A stretch of 51,519 nt of DNA, taken from assembly GCA_028284955.1 (NCBI GenBank), contig JANQQS010000090.1, positions 1-51,519 on the forward strand, in the 5' to 3' direction. This stretch comes from Myxococcota bacterium. GTDB lineage: Bacteria; Myxococcota_A; Polyangia; Polyangiales; Houyiibacteriaceae. The notes beneath the pieces were generated by a model. It worked only from the letters and a program-made list of their open reading frames with translations, was not told the origin of the DNA and ran no database searches. Shown piece after piece: positions 43,368-51,519 of the stretch (positions are counted from its first letter, which is position 1; every line of letters begins with the position of its first letter). The position numbers and the translations under genes are program-made.

Positions 43368-43421
43368 CGATTCAAAAACGAAGCGCGCACATGAGCGACA
43401 TATTGGCACGCGACTGAGGAA

Positions 43422-44795
43422 TCATTCGCGCTCCGCTCCCATTTTTCGGTAAATCGTGCGGGTAGAAATGCCGAGAAGTTGCGCGGCGAGGCGCTTGTCT
43501 CCGTGCGTGTGACGAAGCGTACGGTGAATGATTCGGGTTTCGATTTCAGAGAGCGGGGTGCCCAATGAAAACGTCATTTCGGAAGGCGGAGGCTCGTTTG
43601 CGTGTGCGATCGGATCGGGCAGGTCGGTCGTCTCGAGGGTCGTGTTCTTGCTCAGGACGACGGCGCGTTCGATCACGTTCTCCAGTTCTCGAACGTTTCC
43701 TGGCCAGGCATACGTGGTAAGTCGCTGCATCGCTTCACGGCCAACGTCAATGCGAGGCTTCTGGTTTTTCTGGCAGTAGAGATCGAGAAAGTGGTCCACG
43801 AGCAGCGGAACGTCATCCAGCCGATCGCGAAGCGGAGGAGTCGTTACCGCGATCACATTGAGGCGATAAAAAAGATCTTCTCGAAAATCACCGTCCCGTA
43901 CCGCGCCTGCCAAGTCGCGGTTGGTGGCCGCGATGAGGCGAAAGTCTGCGTACTGAGTGCTGCCACCGAGCGGCTCGTATTCCCCGTCTTGGAGCACGCG
44001 CAGGAGTTTCACCTGCACGGAAGGAGCGAGTTCGCCAATCTCATCGAGAAAAAGCGTCCCTTGGGCGGCTTGGGTGATTCGCCCTTCACGCCGTTGGCTT
44101 GCGCCGGTAAACGCGCCTCGTTCGTGTCCGAACAGTTCCGATTCGACAATCGTCTCGGGAATCGCGGCCAGGTTCAGGCTCACGAAGGGACCTGCGCGGC
44201 CGCTTCGCTCGTGCACATGACGCGCGAGCAATTCTTTCCCCGTGCCGCTTTCCCCCAAAATCAACAAAGTTGCGCTGGAAGGGGCGGCTTGGGTGGCGAC
44301 ATCCATCGCTTGGCGAAACGCTGGCGACGACCCGACCGCGCGTCTTCGCCGGAGCGCGGAGAGCTCCTTTTTTAGCGATTTGTTTTCCGCGACAAGGGAG
44401 CGCCGCTCTACTGCTTTGCGAACCGTCTTGACGATGTGCATGCGCTTCAGAGGCTTTTCGACGAAATCGTATGCGCCTGCGCGCATGGCCGATACGGCCT
44501 TTTCGATCGTCCCGTACGCGGTCATCATCACCACTTCGACGTCGGGGGACACTGTCTGCAGCGCTTTGACCAAATCGATGCCGCTCATTCCCGGCATCAT
44601 CAGGTCGCTCAGCGCGACGTCGACGACGTGTTGACGACAGAGTTCAAGTGCTCGTTGTCCTTCGGGCGCGGTAAGCACCCGATAGCCTTCGCGCTCGAAG
44701 ATTTTTCGAATCGACGTGAGGTTTGATTCGTCGTCGTCGACGACCAGCAAGGTAGCGTCGGAGGAAGCAGCCTTTACCGGAGCATTGTCGTCCAT
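43422..44795 (-). CDS. NtrC-family sigma-54 response regulator
   Basis: The 457-residue product starts at the ATG overlapping the VWA gene stop (TGATG). The receiver has acidic residues at VVDDDE and phosphoacceptor Asp64 in ALSDLMMPGMSG, and Lys in FVEKPLKR. The AAA+ domain has Walker A GESGTGKE (181-188), the sigma-54 contact ELFGHERGAFTGA (GAFTGA 227-232), Walker B GTLFLDEI and FYRLNV. A Fis-type HTH ends the protein (GDKRLAAQLLGISTRTIYRK). All residues needed for sigma-54 activation are present. It stands directly upstream of the sigma-54 promoter of gspC, so it is the likely activator of the T2SS operon. No cognate kinase is adjacent. Confidence 0.95.
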   Translation of the reverse strand: MDDNAPVKAASSDATLLVVDDDESNLTSIRKIFEREGYRVLTAPEGQRALELCRQHVVDVALSDLMMPGMSGIDLVKALQTVSPDVEVVMMTAYGTIEKAVSAMRAGAYDFVEKPLKRMHIVKTVRKAVERRSLVAENKSLKKELSALRRRRAVGSSPAFRQAMDVATQAAPSSATLLILGESGTGKELLARHVHERSGRAGPFVSLNLAAIPETIVESELFGHERGAFTGASQRREGRITQAAQGTLFLDEIGELAPSVQVKLLRVLQDGEYEPLGGSTQYADFRLIAATNRDLAGAVRDGDFREDLFYRLNVIAVTTPPLRDRLDDVPLLVDHFLDLYCQKNQKPRIDVGREAMQRLTTYAWPGNVRELENVIERAVVLSKNTTLETTDLPDPIAHANEPPPSEMTFSLGTPLSEIETRIIHRTLRHTHGDKRLAAQLLGISTRTIYRKMGAERE

Positions 44796-46111
44796 CAGAG
44801 CAAGACAACAGAACCGCACGGGAACGTCGCCCGAAGCGCCGCGCCGGCCTGCAGCTCATCGCACGCGTCGCCGAGGATCTCAATGCGCGACGGGTCTTGC
44901 GCTCGCCAATCGACGTTGCATTCAAGCTCGCGTTCGCCGAGAAGCACCGTGCCTTCGCAGGCCGCGTCCAGATTCTGAATGGCTCCTTCAAGCCGCAGCT
45001 CGCAGGATACTTGGTCGGCAAGAATGCCCGTCAGCGCGGCGCGCAACGCATCGGCATCGTCAGACTCGAAGAACGTGTCGGCGCCGCGCCCCGCGCGCGC
45101 CACATCGTTCATGTGGCTTCGGACATCGTCGGTGTTCGCAGGGCCAACGAAAAGCGCGTACGTCAACACTCCGAAGCGATCAAACGCGTCTTCCACAGCG
45201 TCGACGACCTCTTGGCGGGCGGCGGCGATTTCTCTCTCGCGAATCGTCTCGTCCATCTCTTGATCCGGGTCGCCATTTTCGCAGCGATCCGGCAGTCCAT
45301 CGGTTGCCAAGACGTAGACGACGGGGTCGTTGTTCGCGCTCGGCAGTTCGCCGCTGTCGACCAGCCATTGTGTCACCGCGGCGATTGAATCTCCCGTCGG
45401 GGTATCGTCGCCCACGAGGCCATCCACCGGCGGCATTACGACGTCGGCGTCTTCTTCTCGTCGCCATGAGCGCGGCAGATAGGATGCATCGATCGCGCTG
45501 AGATTGTTCAGCGCGGGCGCAGTGCGGTCGAGCATCGGGCATTCGCCCACGGCAGGAACCGGCTCGAACACTTCGTTGGTCGCGGTGTAGAGCGCGGTGC
45601 CAAAACGAATCTGCTCTTCGAGGGGCGGGAGCACTCCCGTATCAGGGTCAAGCAGAACGCTGCGCACAGTATCCCAGCGGCTTTCTTCGTCATCGGAGAC
45701 AGTTCCCCCTTCGAAGTCCTCTGGCATGCTGGCTGATTTATCGACGACCAAGATCACGGTGGGCTGAACTCGCTGCGCCGGAACATCGACTTCGGCGCAA
45801 ATGGACGACGCGTCCTCAGAAAACACCGAGCCATCCGGGACTCCAGACGATTCGGGCACGCACTGGCCGTTGTTTGCGCATCGCTCTCCGGCGTTGCAGC
45901 CGCCCGCGTCGGCGGTGCATTCCGCGGTGCACACCATCTCCGCGCTGCAGAAGAGCCCTTCCGGACATTCGCGCCCTGCGTCGCTGCACGGGTTGCCGCA
46001 TCCTGAAAGCGATATGGAATCGGGGCAGCCCGACGAATCATCGTTACAACTACAGCCCGCCAGCGTCACCGCTAAGATCGACAGCGGCACAATTCGAAGC
46101 ACATCATCCAT
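44795..46111 (-). CDS. VWA lipoprotein with Cys-rich N-terminal region
   Basis: The 438-residue product begins MDDVLRIVPLSILAVTLAGC (lipidated Cys20). A Cys-rich region (about 22-85, e.g. CGNPCSDAGRECP and CTAECTADAGGCN) resembles small disulfide-rich modules. The VWA domain has a full metal site: DKSASM (Asp124), the Thr in GDDTPTGDSIA and ATDGLPDRCE. The C terminus is Cys-paired, ending CDELQAGAALRATFPCG. Extracellular VWA domains bind ligands by a bound Mg ion. It is about half identical to the upstream VWA gene. The response-regulator gene starts on its stop codon. Confidence 0.9.
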   Translation of the reverse strand: MDDVLRIVPLSILAVTLAGCSCNDDSSGCPDSISLSGCGNPCSDAGRECPEGLFCSAEMVCTAECTADAGGCNAGERCANNGQCVPESSGVPDGSVFSEDASSICAEVDVPAQRVQPTVILVVDKSASMPEDFEGGTVSDDEESRWDTVRSVLLDPDTGVLPPLEEQIRFGTALYTATNEVFEPVPAVGECPMLDRTAPALNNLSAIDASYLPRSWRREEDADVVMPPVDGLVGDDTPTGDSIAAVTQWLVDSGELPSANNDPVVYVLATDGLPDRCENGDPDQEMDETIREREIAAARQEVVDAVEDAFDRFGVLTYALFVGPANTDDVRSHMNDVARAGRGADTFFESDDADALRAALTGILADQVSCELRLEGAIQNLDAACEGTVLLGERELECNVDWRAQDPSRIEILGDACDELQAGAALRATFPCGSVVLL

Positions 46112-46168
46112 GGCGCGGAGTATACATCGCTCCTGCGCCGTTTCGAGTTCAACGAAAAGGCGGGATTT

Positions 46169-47467
46169 CTACAGTAATATCACCGCATCGCAAGGGAACG
46201 TGGCGCGCAGTGTCGCGCCGGCTTGCAGTTCATCGCAGGCGGTGCCGAGAATTTCGATTCGGTTTTCTGAAACGGCCATCCAGTCGGTTCCGCATTCCAG
46301 GGCGCGGCCGTCGAGCGACACCGTACCTTCGCACGCTCGACTCAAATCCGGGATGCTGCCTTCGAGGACGAGTTCGCACGATACTTGTCCGCGAACAATC
46401 GCGCTGATGTCGTCGCGGAGATCGGCCGAGCCCGTGGCCTCGAAAAACTGGCCCGTACCCCCGGTTCGCGCGACGTCGGTCATATGGCTGCGAATGGTAT
46501 CGTTCATTGTGCGGCCGACAAAGAGCGCGAACGTTCGAACCCCGTAGGTGGTGTTTGCGTTGCGCACGGCGTCGATCACCTTTTGTCGCGCTTGGGCCCG
46601 GCCTTGTTCGCTGCTGGGGTCTCCGTCCTCGCAGCTATCTGGCTCGCCGTCGGTGGCGAGTAGATACACAACGGGGTCATCCGATGGGCTGGGTATTGTG
46701 CCCGCGTCGGCGAGCCTCTGCGTGACCGCGGCAATCGAATCGCCGGTTGGCGTATCTTCGCCGACAAATCCATCCGGATCGGGGGGAGCGACCTGGGTGT
46801 TGTTCTGAGATACACGTCGCCACGACCGGGGCTGGTAGCCAGCCTCGATCGCGTCGAAGTTGTTGAGGTCGGGCGCGATCGTTTCGATGATGGGGCATGG
46901 GTCTTCGGCGGGCCCCGAGTCGTCGCCTCCGTTCGTCGCGGTATAGAGGGAAACGCCGAAGCGGACTTGGTCTGCGAGCGGCGCCACGACACCATCGGTC
47001 GGGTCGAGCAGAGTCTCGCGCACCGCGTCCCATCGGCTCTCACCGCTTTGTCCAGTGGACCCACCAGCGAAGGCAAGGGGCATCGTGCCCGACTTATCGA
47101 CGATCATGATAATCGTCGGCGTCACACGGCGCGCGCCGACTTCCACCTCTGCGCACACGTTGGAGCTGTCTCCGTTGAAGGTTGAGCCGTCGAACGTCGA
47201 AGAGGGTACACACCGACCTTCGCTCGTGCATCGTTCATTGCTTCCGCACCCGCTGCCGTCCGAGCTGCAGTCGGCGGTGCACGTGAGGTCCGACCCACAA
47301 AAGAAACCGGAGGGACATTCCTGCCCGTCGTCGCAGGGCTCGCCGCATCCATCTGCTACGGGAGTGACGTCGCAGGGGCCGGGCCCCCCGTCATCACTGC
47401 AGCTGCATCCGGGCCAGAGGTTGCTGCAAAGCAGAACCGAGAACAAGCAAACGAATCGACGCATCAT
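46169..47467 (-). CDS. VWA lipoprotein with Cys-rich N-terminal region (paralogue)
   Basis: The product of about 432 residues (start ATG 47467 or 47464, GGAG just upstream) has a leader ending NLWPGC with a lipidated Cys. It shares with the next gene the Cys-rich part (CGEPCDDGQECPSGFFC), the VWA metal site (here DKSGT), GEDTPTGDSIAAVTQ, ATDGEPDSCEDGDP and CDELQAGATLRATFPC at the end. The gap to the paralogue is 57 bp. This looks like a tandem duplication. Both probably reach the cell surface and are co-transcribed with the sigma-54 activator. The function is not known. Confidence 0.88.
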   Translation of the reverse strand: MMRRFVCLFSVLLCSNLWPGCSCSDDGGPGPCDVTPVADGCGEPCDDGQECPSGFFCGSDLTCTADCSSDGSGCGSNERCTSEGRCVPSSTFDGSTFNGDSSNVCAEVEVGARRVTPTIIMIVDKSGTMPLAFAGGSTGQSGESRWDAVRETLLDPTDGVVAPLADQVRFGVSLYTATNGGDDSGPAEDPCPIIETIAPDLNNFDAIEAGYQPRSWRRVSQNNTQVAPPDPDGFVGEDTPTGDSIAAVTQRLADAGTIPSPSDDPVVYLLATDGEPDSCEDGDPSSEQGRAQARQKVIDAVRNANTTYGVRTFALFVGRTMNDTIRSHMTDVARTGGTGQFFEATGSADLRDDISAIVRGQVSCELVLEGSIPDLSRACEGTVSLDGRALECGTDWMAVSENRIEILGTACDELQAGATLRATFPCDAVILL

Positions 47468-47601
47468 AGGACTCCATACAGGCGGCAAACTACAGTCTAC
47501 ACAGAATCAGCCCAGGTACGCACTTAGAGCTTAAGTTCCTGACCAAAACGTCCGTTGGGATCGGACAATAACAGCGAAGCGGTTGCTAATTGGGTGGAAT
47601 C

Positions 47602-49188
47602 GTGGCAAAGCGTGGTGCCAGTCACACAAATCGCGGTCACACGAGTCGCAGGGGTCGCTCGCGAAGCGTCTCGCAAACCAAGGCGCTCGCGCATGCACGT
47701 GCGCGGCTGAATCGGGGCGATACCGCGGGCGCGATCGAAGTGCTGTCGGCTGCGGTGCGCCGCGACCCGACGTGCGTCGCGGCTCATGAGGCGCTCGGCC
47801 GTTTGCTCGAGTCGACCGATCCTGGTCGGGCACGGACTGCGTTCGAAGCCGTGATTCGAACGTGTCGCGACAGCGTAAGAGGTCAGGTGGCGCTCGCGAA
47901 ACTCCATCTGCTTTCAGGACGGCACGATCTCGCGATCGGTCCGTTGTCCCAGGCGCTTCGTCAAGAGCCTGAAAAACCTCTTCGGTGGCAAGAGCTCGGC
48001 GATGCGCTGGCGCTGCTGGGAGAATTTGACCGGGCTCGCGACTGTTATGAACGCGGACGATTCCTCGCTCCGAATGCTTCATGGCCACTTGTCGGTTTGG
48101 CCACGGTGTGTGAGCGAACCGGTGAACCTGCCCATGCGCGGTCGCTGCTTGAACCGCTCATCAACCGCGGATGCCGCGAAGCCAGGGTGCTGGTGGCGTG
48201 GGCTCGAGCTTGCCGACGTGCCGGGCGACCGGACGAGCCCATCGCGCTCTTGACCGAACATCTATCCGCCATCGACGAAGCCGAGGCTCGTGCGCGATTG
48301 GGTCATGTGCTCGGCGAATGTTTTGACGCTGTGCAGCAGTGGGCGGAAGCGTTTCAAGCGTTTCAGGCCGCGAACAATGCACGTCCCGCGACGTACGACA
48401 AAGGAGAGTATGGGAAGTTTGTAGACGCGCTGGTGCAAAGTTGGTCGTCGGATGCGAATTCATTCTTCACGGATGCGTCGAACGTTCAGACAGAAAGGTT
48501 CGGTGCGCGCCCGTTGTTGATCGTGGGGATGCCGCGTTCGGGAACGTCGCTCGTAGAACAGATTCTGAGCGCCCACGACGCCGTGTACGCAGGCGGGGAA
48601 CGAGAGACGATGGGCGATCTCGTACGCGAATTCTTCCCTCGATATGCGCCGAGCGATATCGACTCTGCGCGTGCCGCCGAGTTTCGCGATCAGTATCTCG
48701 CATCTTTCGAGACGCCAGATTCCGCGCAGCTCTTCACCGACAAACTGCCCGACAACTACGTCCACCTGGGCATGGCGGCGCAGTGTTTGCCCGGACTTCG
48801 TGTGATTCACTGTCGACGCGACCGCTACGACACTGCGTTTTCGTGTTACGCACAAGACTTCGGTTCGCGTCTTCGCTATACGCGCCGCCTGGATGCATTG
48901 GCCGCACGTGGCCGAGACGAAGAGCGGCTCATGGACCACTGGAAATCGGTGTTGCCCGTTCCTATCCACACGGTTCAATACGAATCATTGGTTCGCGAGC
49001 CGGAGCGTGAAATACGCGCGTTGCTTGAGTTCTGCGGTCTGCCGTGGACCGAAGCGTGTCTGCATCCCGAACACCAAAAACGCGTGGTCGCCACCGCATC
49101 GTACGCTCAAGTCTCGCAGCCGATGCATACCCGCTCCATTGGTCGAGCGCGGCCCTACATGCAGTGGCTGGAGTCCGATTTCGACTAG
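47602..49188 (+). CDS. TPR sulfotransferase-family protein
   Basis: From the GTG at 47602 (weak GGTGGAA site) the product is 528 residues; a TTG at 47590 is an alternative. TPR repeats cover about 30-270 (ALAHARARLNRGDTAGAIEV, KPLRWQELGDALALLGEFDR). The C-terminal half is a sulfotransferase: PLLIVGMPRSGTSLVEQIL (PAPS 5'-phosphate loop, about 305-322) and RVIHCRRDRYDTAFSCYAQ (3'-phosphate site). The combination of TPR and sulfotransferase is common in proteobacteria; its substrate is unknown. It is divergent from the VWA genes, sharing a 134-bp gap. Its stop shares CTAG with the next gene. Confidence 0.9.
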   Translation: MAKRGASHTNRGHTSRRGRSRSVSQTKALAHARARLNRGDTAGAIEVLSAAVRRDPTCVAAHEALGRLLESTDPGRARTAFEAVIRTCRDSVRGQVALAKLHLLSGRHDLAIGPLSQALRQEPEKPLRWQELGDALALLGEFDRARDCYERGRFLAPNASWPLVGLATVCERTGEPAHARSLLEPLINRGCREARVLVAWARACRRAGRPDEPIALLTEHLSAIDEAEARARLGHVLGECFDAVQQWAEAFQAFQAANNARPATYDKGEYGKFVDALVQSWSSDANSFFTDASNVQTERFGARPLLIVGMPRSGTSLVEQILSAHDAVYAGGERETMGDLVREFFPRYAPSDIDSARAAEFRDQYLASFETPDSAQLFTDKLPDNYVHLGMAAQCLPGLRVIHCRRDRYDTAFSCYAQDFGSRLRYTRRLDALAARGRDEERLMDHWKSVLPVPIHTVQYESLVREPEREIRALLEFCGLPWTEACLHPEHQKRVVATASYAQVSQPMHTRSIGRARPYMQWLESDFD

Positions 49189-50210
49189 TTCTTCGACTCG
49201 TTGCCGATGCGCCTGGTGATCATGGCGTCTCGCCGTAGCTCTTCGATAAATGCGCGCTCTTGTTTTCTCATCGCGGAGTCGAGCATTTCGCGTTGAATGC
49301 GTTGCTTGGCTTCAGAGTAGGGCGGCATGTTGCTACCGCCTTGTTCCTGTTCGTGCAGCAAGAATACATGGTAGCCCGCGGTTCCACGAATCGGTTCGCT
49401 GATTTCGCCGGCTCGCAGCGCGAGCAGGGCGTTCTCGAGTGCTTCGGGGAGGTCGCCCTGGCGCAGCCATCCCAAGTCGCCCCCTTCGTATTGCTCGATA
49501 GCCTCGGGGAAGTTGTCGACCGAAAGTTGGTCGCGCACTTTCTTGGCTTGGGTGCGAACTTGAGCAAGCTCCGTTGCGCTGGCCCCTTCAGAAAAGGGAA
49601 ATACAACATGCGACGCACGGAATCGCTGCTGCCGATTCGCAGACCGCAGTGATTCTTCGTACTTTCGGCGAATATCGTCTTCGGTGATATTCACCCGTCC
49701 GCGTACTCGTTCGTTGACGATCTTGAGCCGCAGAAGTTGTTTGCGTACGTCGGTTCGATATTGTCCTTCGGAAAGGCCTTGCTCCGCTACGGCCTGCCAA
49801 AATTCTTCTTCGTTTAGTCCGTTTTGCTGTCGAACGTTGTCGATCGCCCGATCCACGTCGTCGGAGCTTACGCTGATCGACATCTTGTCTGCCGCTTGCT
49901 GGAACAGCTCTTCGTCGATGAGCATGGTGAGCAACTGGCCGTAGAGCTGCGACAGTCGTGAAACGCGATCGCCCTCGCTGCCGCTGGACATGACTTGGGG
50001 CAAGAACGGAACGGCTCGGCGTCGAAGGTCGCTAAGAAATATCGCCTCATCGTTCACCACCGCGACCACGCGTTCAACGACGTCTGCGCGTGCGGTTTCA
50101 GCGGGCGAAAGCGCAACGAGACCTGCCGCACCGAGCCCGTATCCGCATGCCAGTGCGAGAAATCGGATGCGCAAGGGGATGAATCTCGCGCTTCTTGGCC
50201 GTCGTCTCAT
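49185..50210 (-). CDS. SurA-like periplasmic peptidyl-prolyl isomerase
   Basis: The 341-residue product starts at ATG 50210, a basic signal peptide cut after ETARA. The SurA-type N domain (VERVVAVVNDEAIFLSDLRRRA) leads to a PpiC/parvulin domain (FRASHVVFPFSEGA, GGDLGWLRQGDLPEALENAL, AGYHVFLLHEQEQ). It has one isomerase domain, where E. coli SurA has two. Such proteins help outer-membrane proteins fold in the periplasm. Its gene starts 10 bp after the previous PpiC gene. The stop overlaps the convergent sulfotransferase gene through CTAG. Confidence 0.9.
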   Translation of the reverse strand: MRRRPRSARFIPLRIRFLALACGYGLGAAGLVALSPAETARADVVERVVAVVNDEAIFLSDLRRRAVPFLPQVMSSGSEGDRVSRLSQLYGQLLTMLIDEELFQQAADKMSISVSSDDVDRAIDNVRQQNGLNEEEFWQAVAEQGLSEGQYRTDVRKQLLRLKIVNERVRGRVNITEDDIRRKYEESLRSANRQQRFRASHVVFPFSEGASATELAQVRTQAKKVRDQLSVDNFPEAIEQYEGGDLGWLRQGDLPEALENALLALRAGEISEPIRGTAGYHVFLLHEQEQGGSNMPPYSEAKQRIQREMLDSAMRKQERAFIEELRRDAMITRRIGNESKN

Positions 50211-50220
50211 GGCCGCAGTC

Positions 50221-51279
50221 TCACTGCCCGGCCGCAGGTGCCTTGGTGTCATCCGAAGGAACGCGAACTTGTGCCAGCGCGTCATCGAACTCTTCGACTT
50301 TCGCCGTTTTACGAAGTTCGGCTACGTAGCGCGCGATGGCTTGCTCTCGTTTTTCGCGCCAGAGCCGATTCCGAATGGGGCGGGACGCCTGTTCAAGAGT
50401 TCGCTTGAGCGCAGCGCGTTTTCCGGTGAGCTTGACCACGTGAAACCCGGCATCGCTTTCGACCAGCTCCGAGTGAACGTCGCCGATGTTTTTTAGACGA
50501 AACGCCGCTTTGGCGACTGCTTTGGGAACCTTGATAGGCGGGGCGGCCGATGATCCGGCCGCGGCCTGTTGCCCGGTCTCTTCCGGTTCACGTCCAAAAA
50601 ATCGAAGGTCGCCTTGCTGCGCTTTGGTCGCCTCGTCTTCGTTGTGTTTATCCGCGAGCTTCCGGAAAAGCGCGGCGTCATCTTTTTTGGCGAGCACCTG
50701 GCCGAGCACACGCGCGGCGGCAGCTGGGCTCTTGATCTGAATATGGCTCGCGCGAATCTGCTCTGGTTTGTCGAACTCGTCGGGGTGTGCCTCGTAGTAG
50801 GCTTTCACTTCCTTGTCGCTGACGTCTGAAAGCTTGATCTTCTCTTCAAACTTTTCCTTCATCAGCTGCTGAATCATCACCTGCTTCCGAACCCGCTGAA
50901 CTTCGGCCAGCTTGTCATAGCCGCGTCGCCGAGCTTCTGCCGCGAGCAGCTCAAAACGAACCATGTTGTCCAAGAACTCACGGCGTCGCTCCGGGCTATT
51001 GTAGCGCGCACGCACGTAGGGCGATTGCCGCGCAAGCTCATCCGCGAATTCGCCCACTGTGATTTTTTTGTCGCCGATTTGAACCAATACCTCAGCCGCC
51101 TGCTCGGCAGTCAGTCCGTGTCGCGCGCCGACCTTTGTGTCTGTTTCTTTGCCCGGTTGCGATTTCTTGTCGTTGCCGCAACCCCAAGCAGCACCAACGG
51201 ACAGTGCCAGGAACAAAACCGAAGCGGAAACGAGTCGTCGTCGCGGTTTGCTCCCGTTTTTCATCTCGCCGAGGTCCAT
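50221..51279 (-). CDS. PrsA-like lipoprotein peptidyl-prolyl isomerase
   Basis: The product of about 352 residues starts at ATG 51279 (GGGAG just upstream) or ATG 51264. The leader ends GAAWGC, a plausible lipidated Cys. A SurA-like N domain (QIGDKKITVGEFADELARQ, RREFLDNMVRFELLAAEARR) is followed by a PpiC domain (IRASHIQIKSPAAAARV, QGDLRFFGR, DAGFHVVKLTGKR) with an Ala/Gly insert. This matches PrsA-type lipoprotein chaperones. It precedes the surA-like gene by 10 bp, so the two foldases form one unit. The promoter is probably in 51280-51519. Confidence 0.88.
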   Translation of the reverse strand: MDLGEMKNGSKPRRRLVSASVLFLALSVGAAWGCGNDKKSQPGKETDTKVGARHGLTAEQAAEVLVQIGDKKITVGEFADELARQSPYVRARYNSPERRREFLDNMVRFELLAAEARRRGYDKLAEVQRVRKQVMIQQLMKEKFEEKIKLSDVSDKEVKAYYEAHPDEFDKPEQIRASHIQIKSPAAAARVLGQVLAKKDDAALFRKLADKHNEDEATKAQQGDLRFFGREPEETGQQAAAGSSAAPPIKVPKAVAKAAFRLKNIGDVHSELVESDAGFHVVKLTGKRAALKRTLEQASRPIRNRLWREKREQAIARYVAELRKTAKVEEFDDALAQVRVPSDDTKAPAAGQ

Positions 51280-51356
51280 AAGCTCCCAATGACGCCGAGC
51301 TAGCATACCGCAGCCCACACAGCAATTGGCACCAGAGCACTGATCTTCTGGCCTGA

Positions 51357-51493
51357 TTGCGGCTGGACTAGGGTCCTTCGGACCCGTACTGCGTCTAGAC
51401 CTGTGCAGCTCCACGGACTACGTCCGCTCCGCCTTGCACAGCTCCAGCCGCAACAACCTCCTCGCTCTCTCCCTGCGAAAGGCTCGGAGCCTT
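51357..51493. other. Multi-hairpin non-coding element
   Basis: TTGCGGCTGGA (51357-51367) and TCCAGCCGCAA (51443-51453) form an 11-bp outer stem. Inside are GGGTCC-TTC-GGACCC (51371-51385) and CTGTGCA/TGCACAG (51401-51407 and 51435-51441) with a nested CGGAC-TAC-GTCCG tip (51414-51426), giving a three-way junction. A palindrome GTCTAGAC (51393-51400) lies between them. A further hairpin AAGGCT/AGCCTT follows at 51479-51493. No open frame explains it. It could be a mobile repeat or the leader of the foldase operon. Confidence 0.7.
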
Positions 51494-51519
51494 CCTCAGT
51501 CGTTCGCTGTGGGGGCGCT

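Noticed and set aside
47605-47620. Sigma-54-like TGGCACCACGCTTTGC on the minus strand before the VWA genes
   Set aside because: The GG and GC steps are 11 bp apart rather than 10, and the site lies within the first codons of the sulfotransferase gene.

Overview
The window reads as a chromosomal segment of a Myxococcota-like (former Deltaproteobacteria) bacterium. I infer this from a complete single-operon type II secretion system with a gspN gene, an AgmX/PglI-type protein, OmpA proteins with thrombospondin type 3 repeats, many lipoproteins with Asp/Ala/Gly-rich linkers, several von Willebrand A (VWA) lipoproteins, FHA and TPR proteins, and moderately high GC. I could run no search; family calls come from motifs and gene order.

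Layout. (1) 1-462: no gene; a short direct repeat and a series of double-hairpin modules lead into purD. (2) 463-4617 (+): purD, a soluble histidine kinase, an 87-residue protein and an RluD-type pseudouridine synthase. (3) 4614-8025: a DUF72 gene (-), an 18-bp tandem repeat block, an OmpA/TSP3 outer-membrane protein (+), a 169-bp imperfect palindrome and a lipoprotein (-). (4) 8084-14050 (+): a very large TPR membrane protein, an acyl-CoA dehydrogenase, an AgmX-like lipoprotein and an 80-residue protein. (5) 19054-14119 (-): VWA lipoprotein, PDZ protein, mtnP, PfkB kinase, lipoprotein. (6) 19157-28278: FHA protein, second OmpA/TSP3 protein, DUF1232-like protein, a minus-strand membrane protein that overlaps it tail to tail, an unknown gene, glutathione-reductase-like gor, and cysH. 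(7) 47467-28418 (-): about 19 kb holding two paralogous VWA lipoprotein genes, an NtrC-type activator and gspC-D-E-F-(GspG-like)-G-H-I-J-K-L-M-N. (8) 47602-51519: a TPR sulfotransferase (+), two SurA/PrsA-type folding factors (-), and a multi-hairpin element.

The strongest unusual signal is in region 7. A consensus sigma-54 (-24/-12) site lies in the gap before gspC, about 100 bp downstream of a perfect inverted repeat, and the gene just upstream encodes a GAFTGA-bearing sigma-54 activator. That activator overlaps the stop of a VWA lipoprotein gene by one base. The sequence therefore suggests a type II secretion apparatus switched on by its own enhancer-binding protein and linked to a pair of surface VWA lipoproteins. 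The same operon has a GspG-like protein without a prepilin leader, a GspE with an enlarged zinc region and a GspD with a Gly/Leu insertion at the gate. A second theme is structured non-coding DNA: composite hairpin elements at 54-428, 7163-7331, 28296-28381 and 51357-51493.
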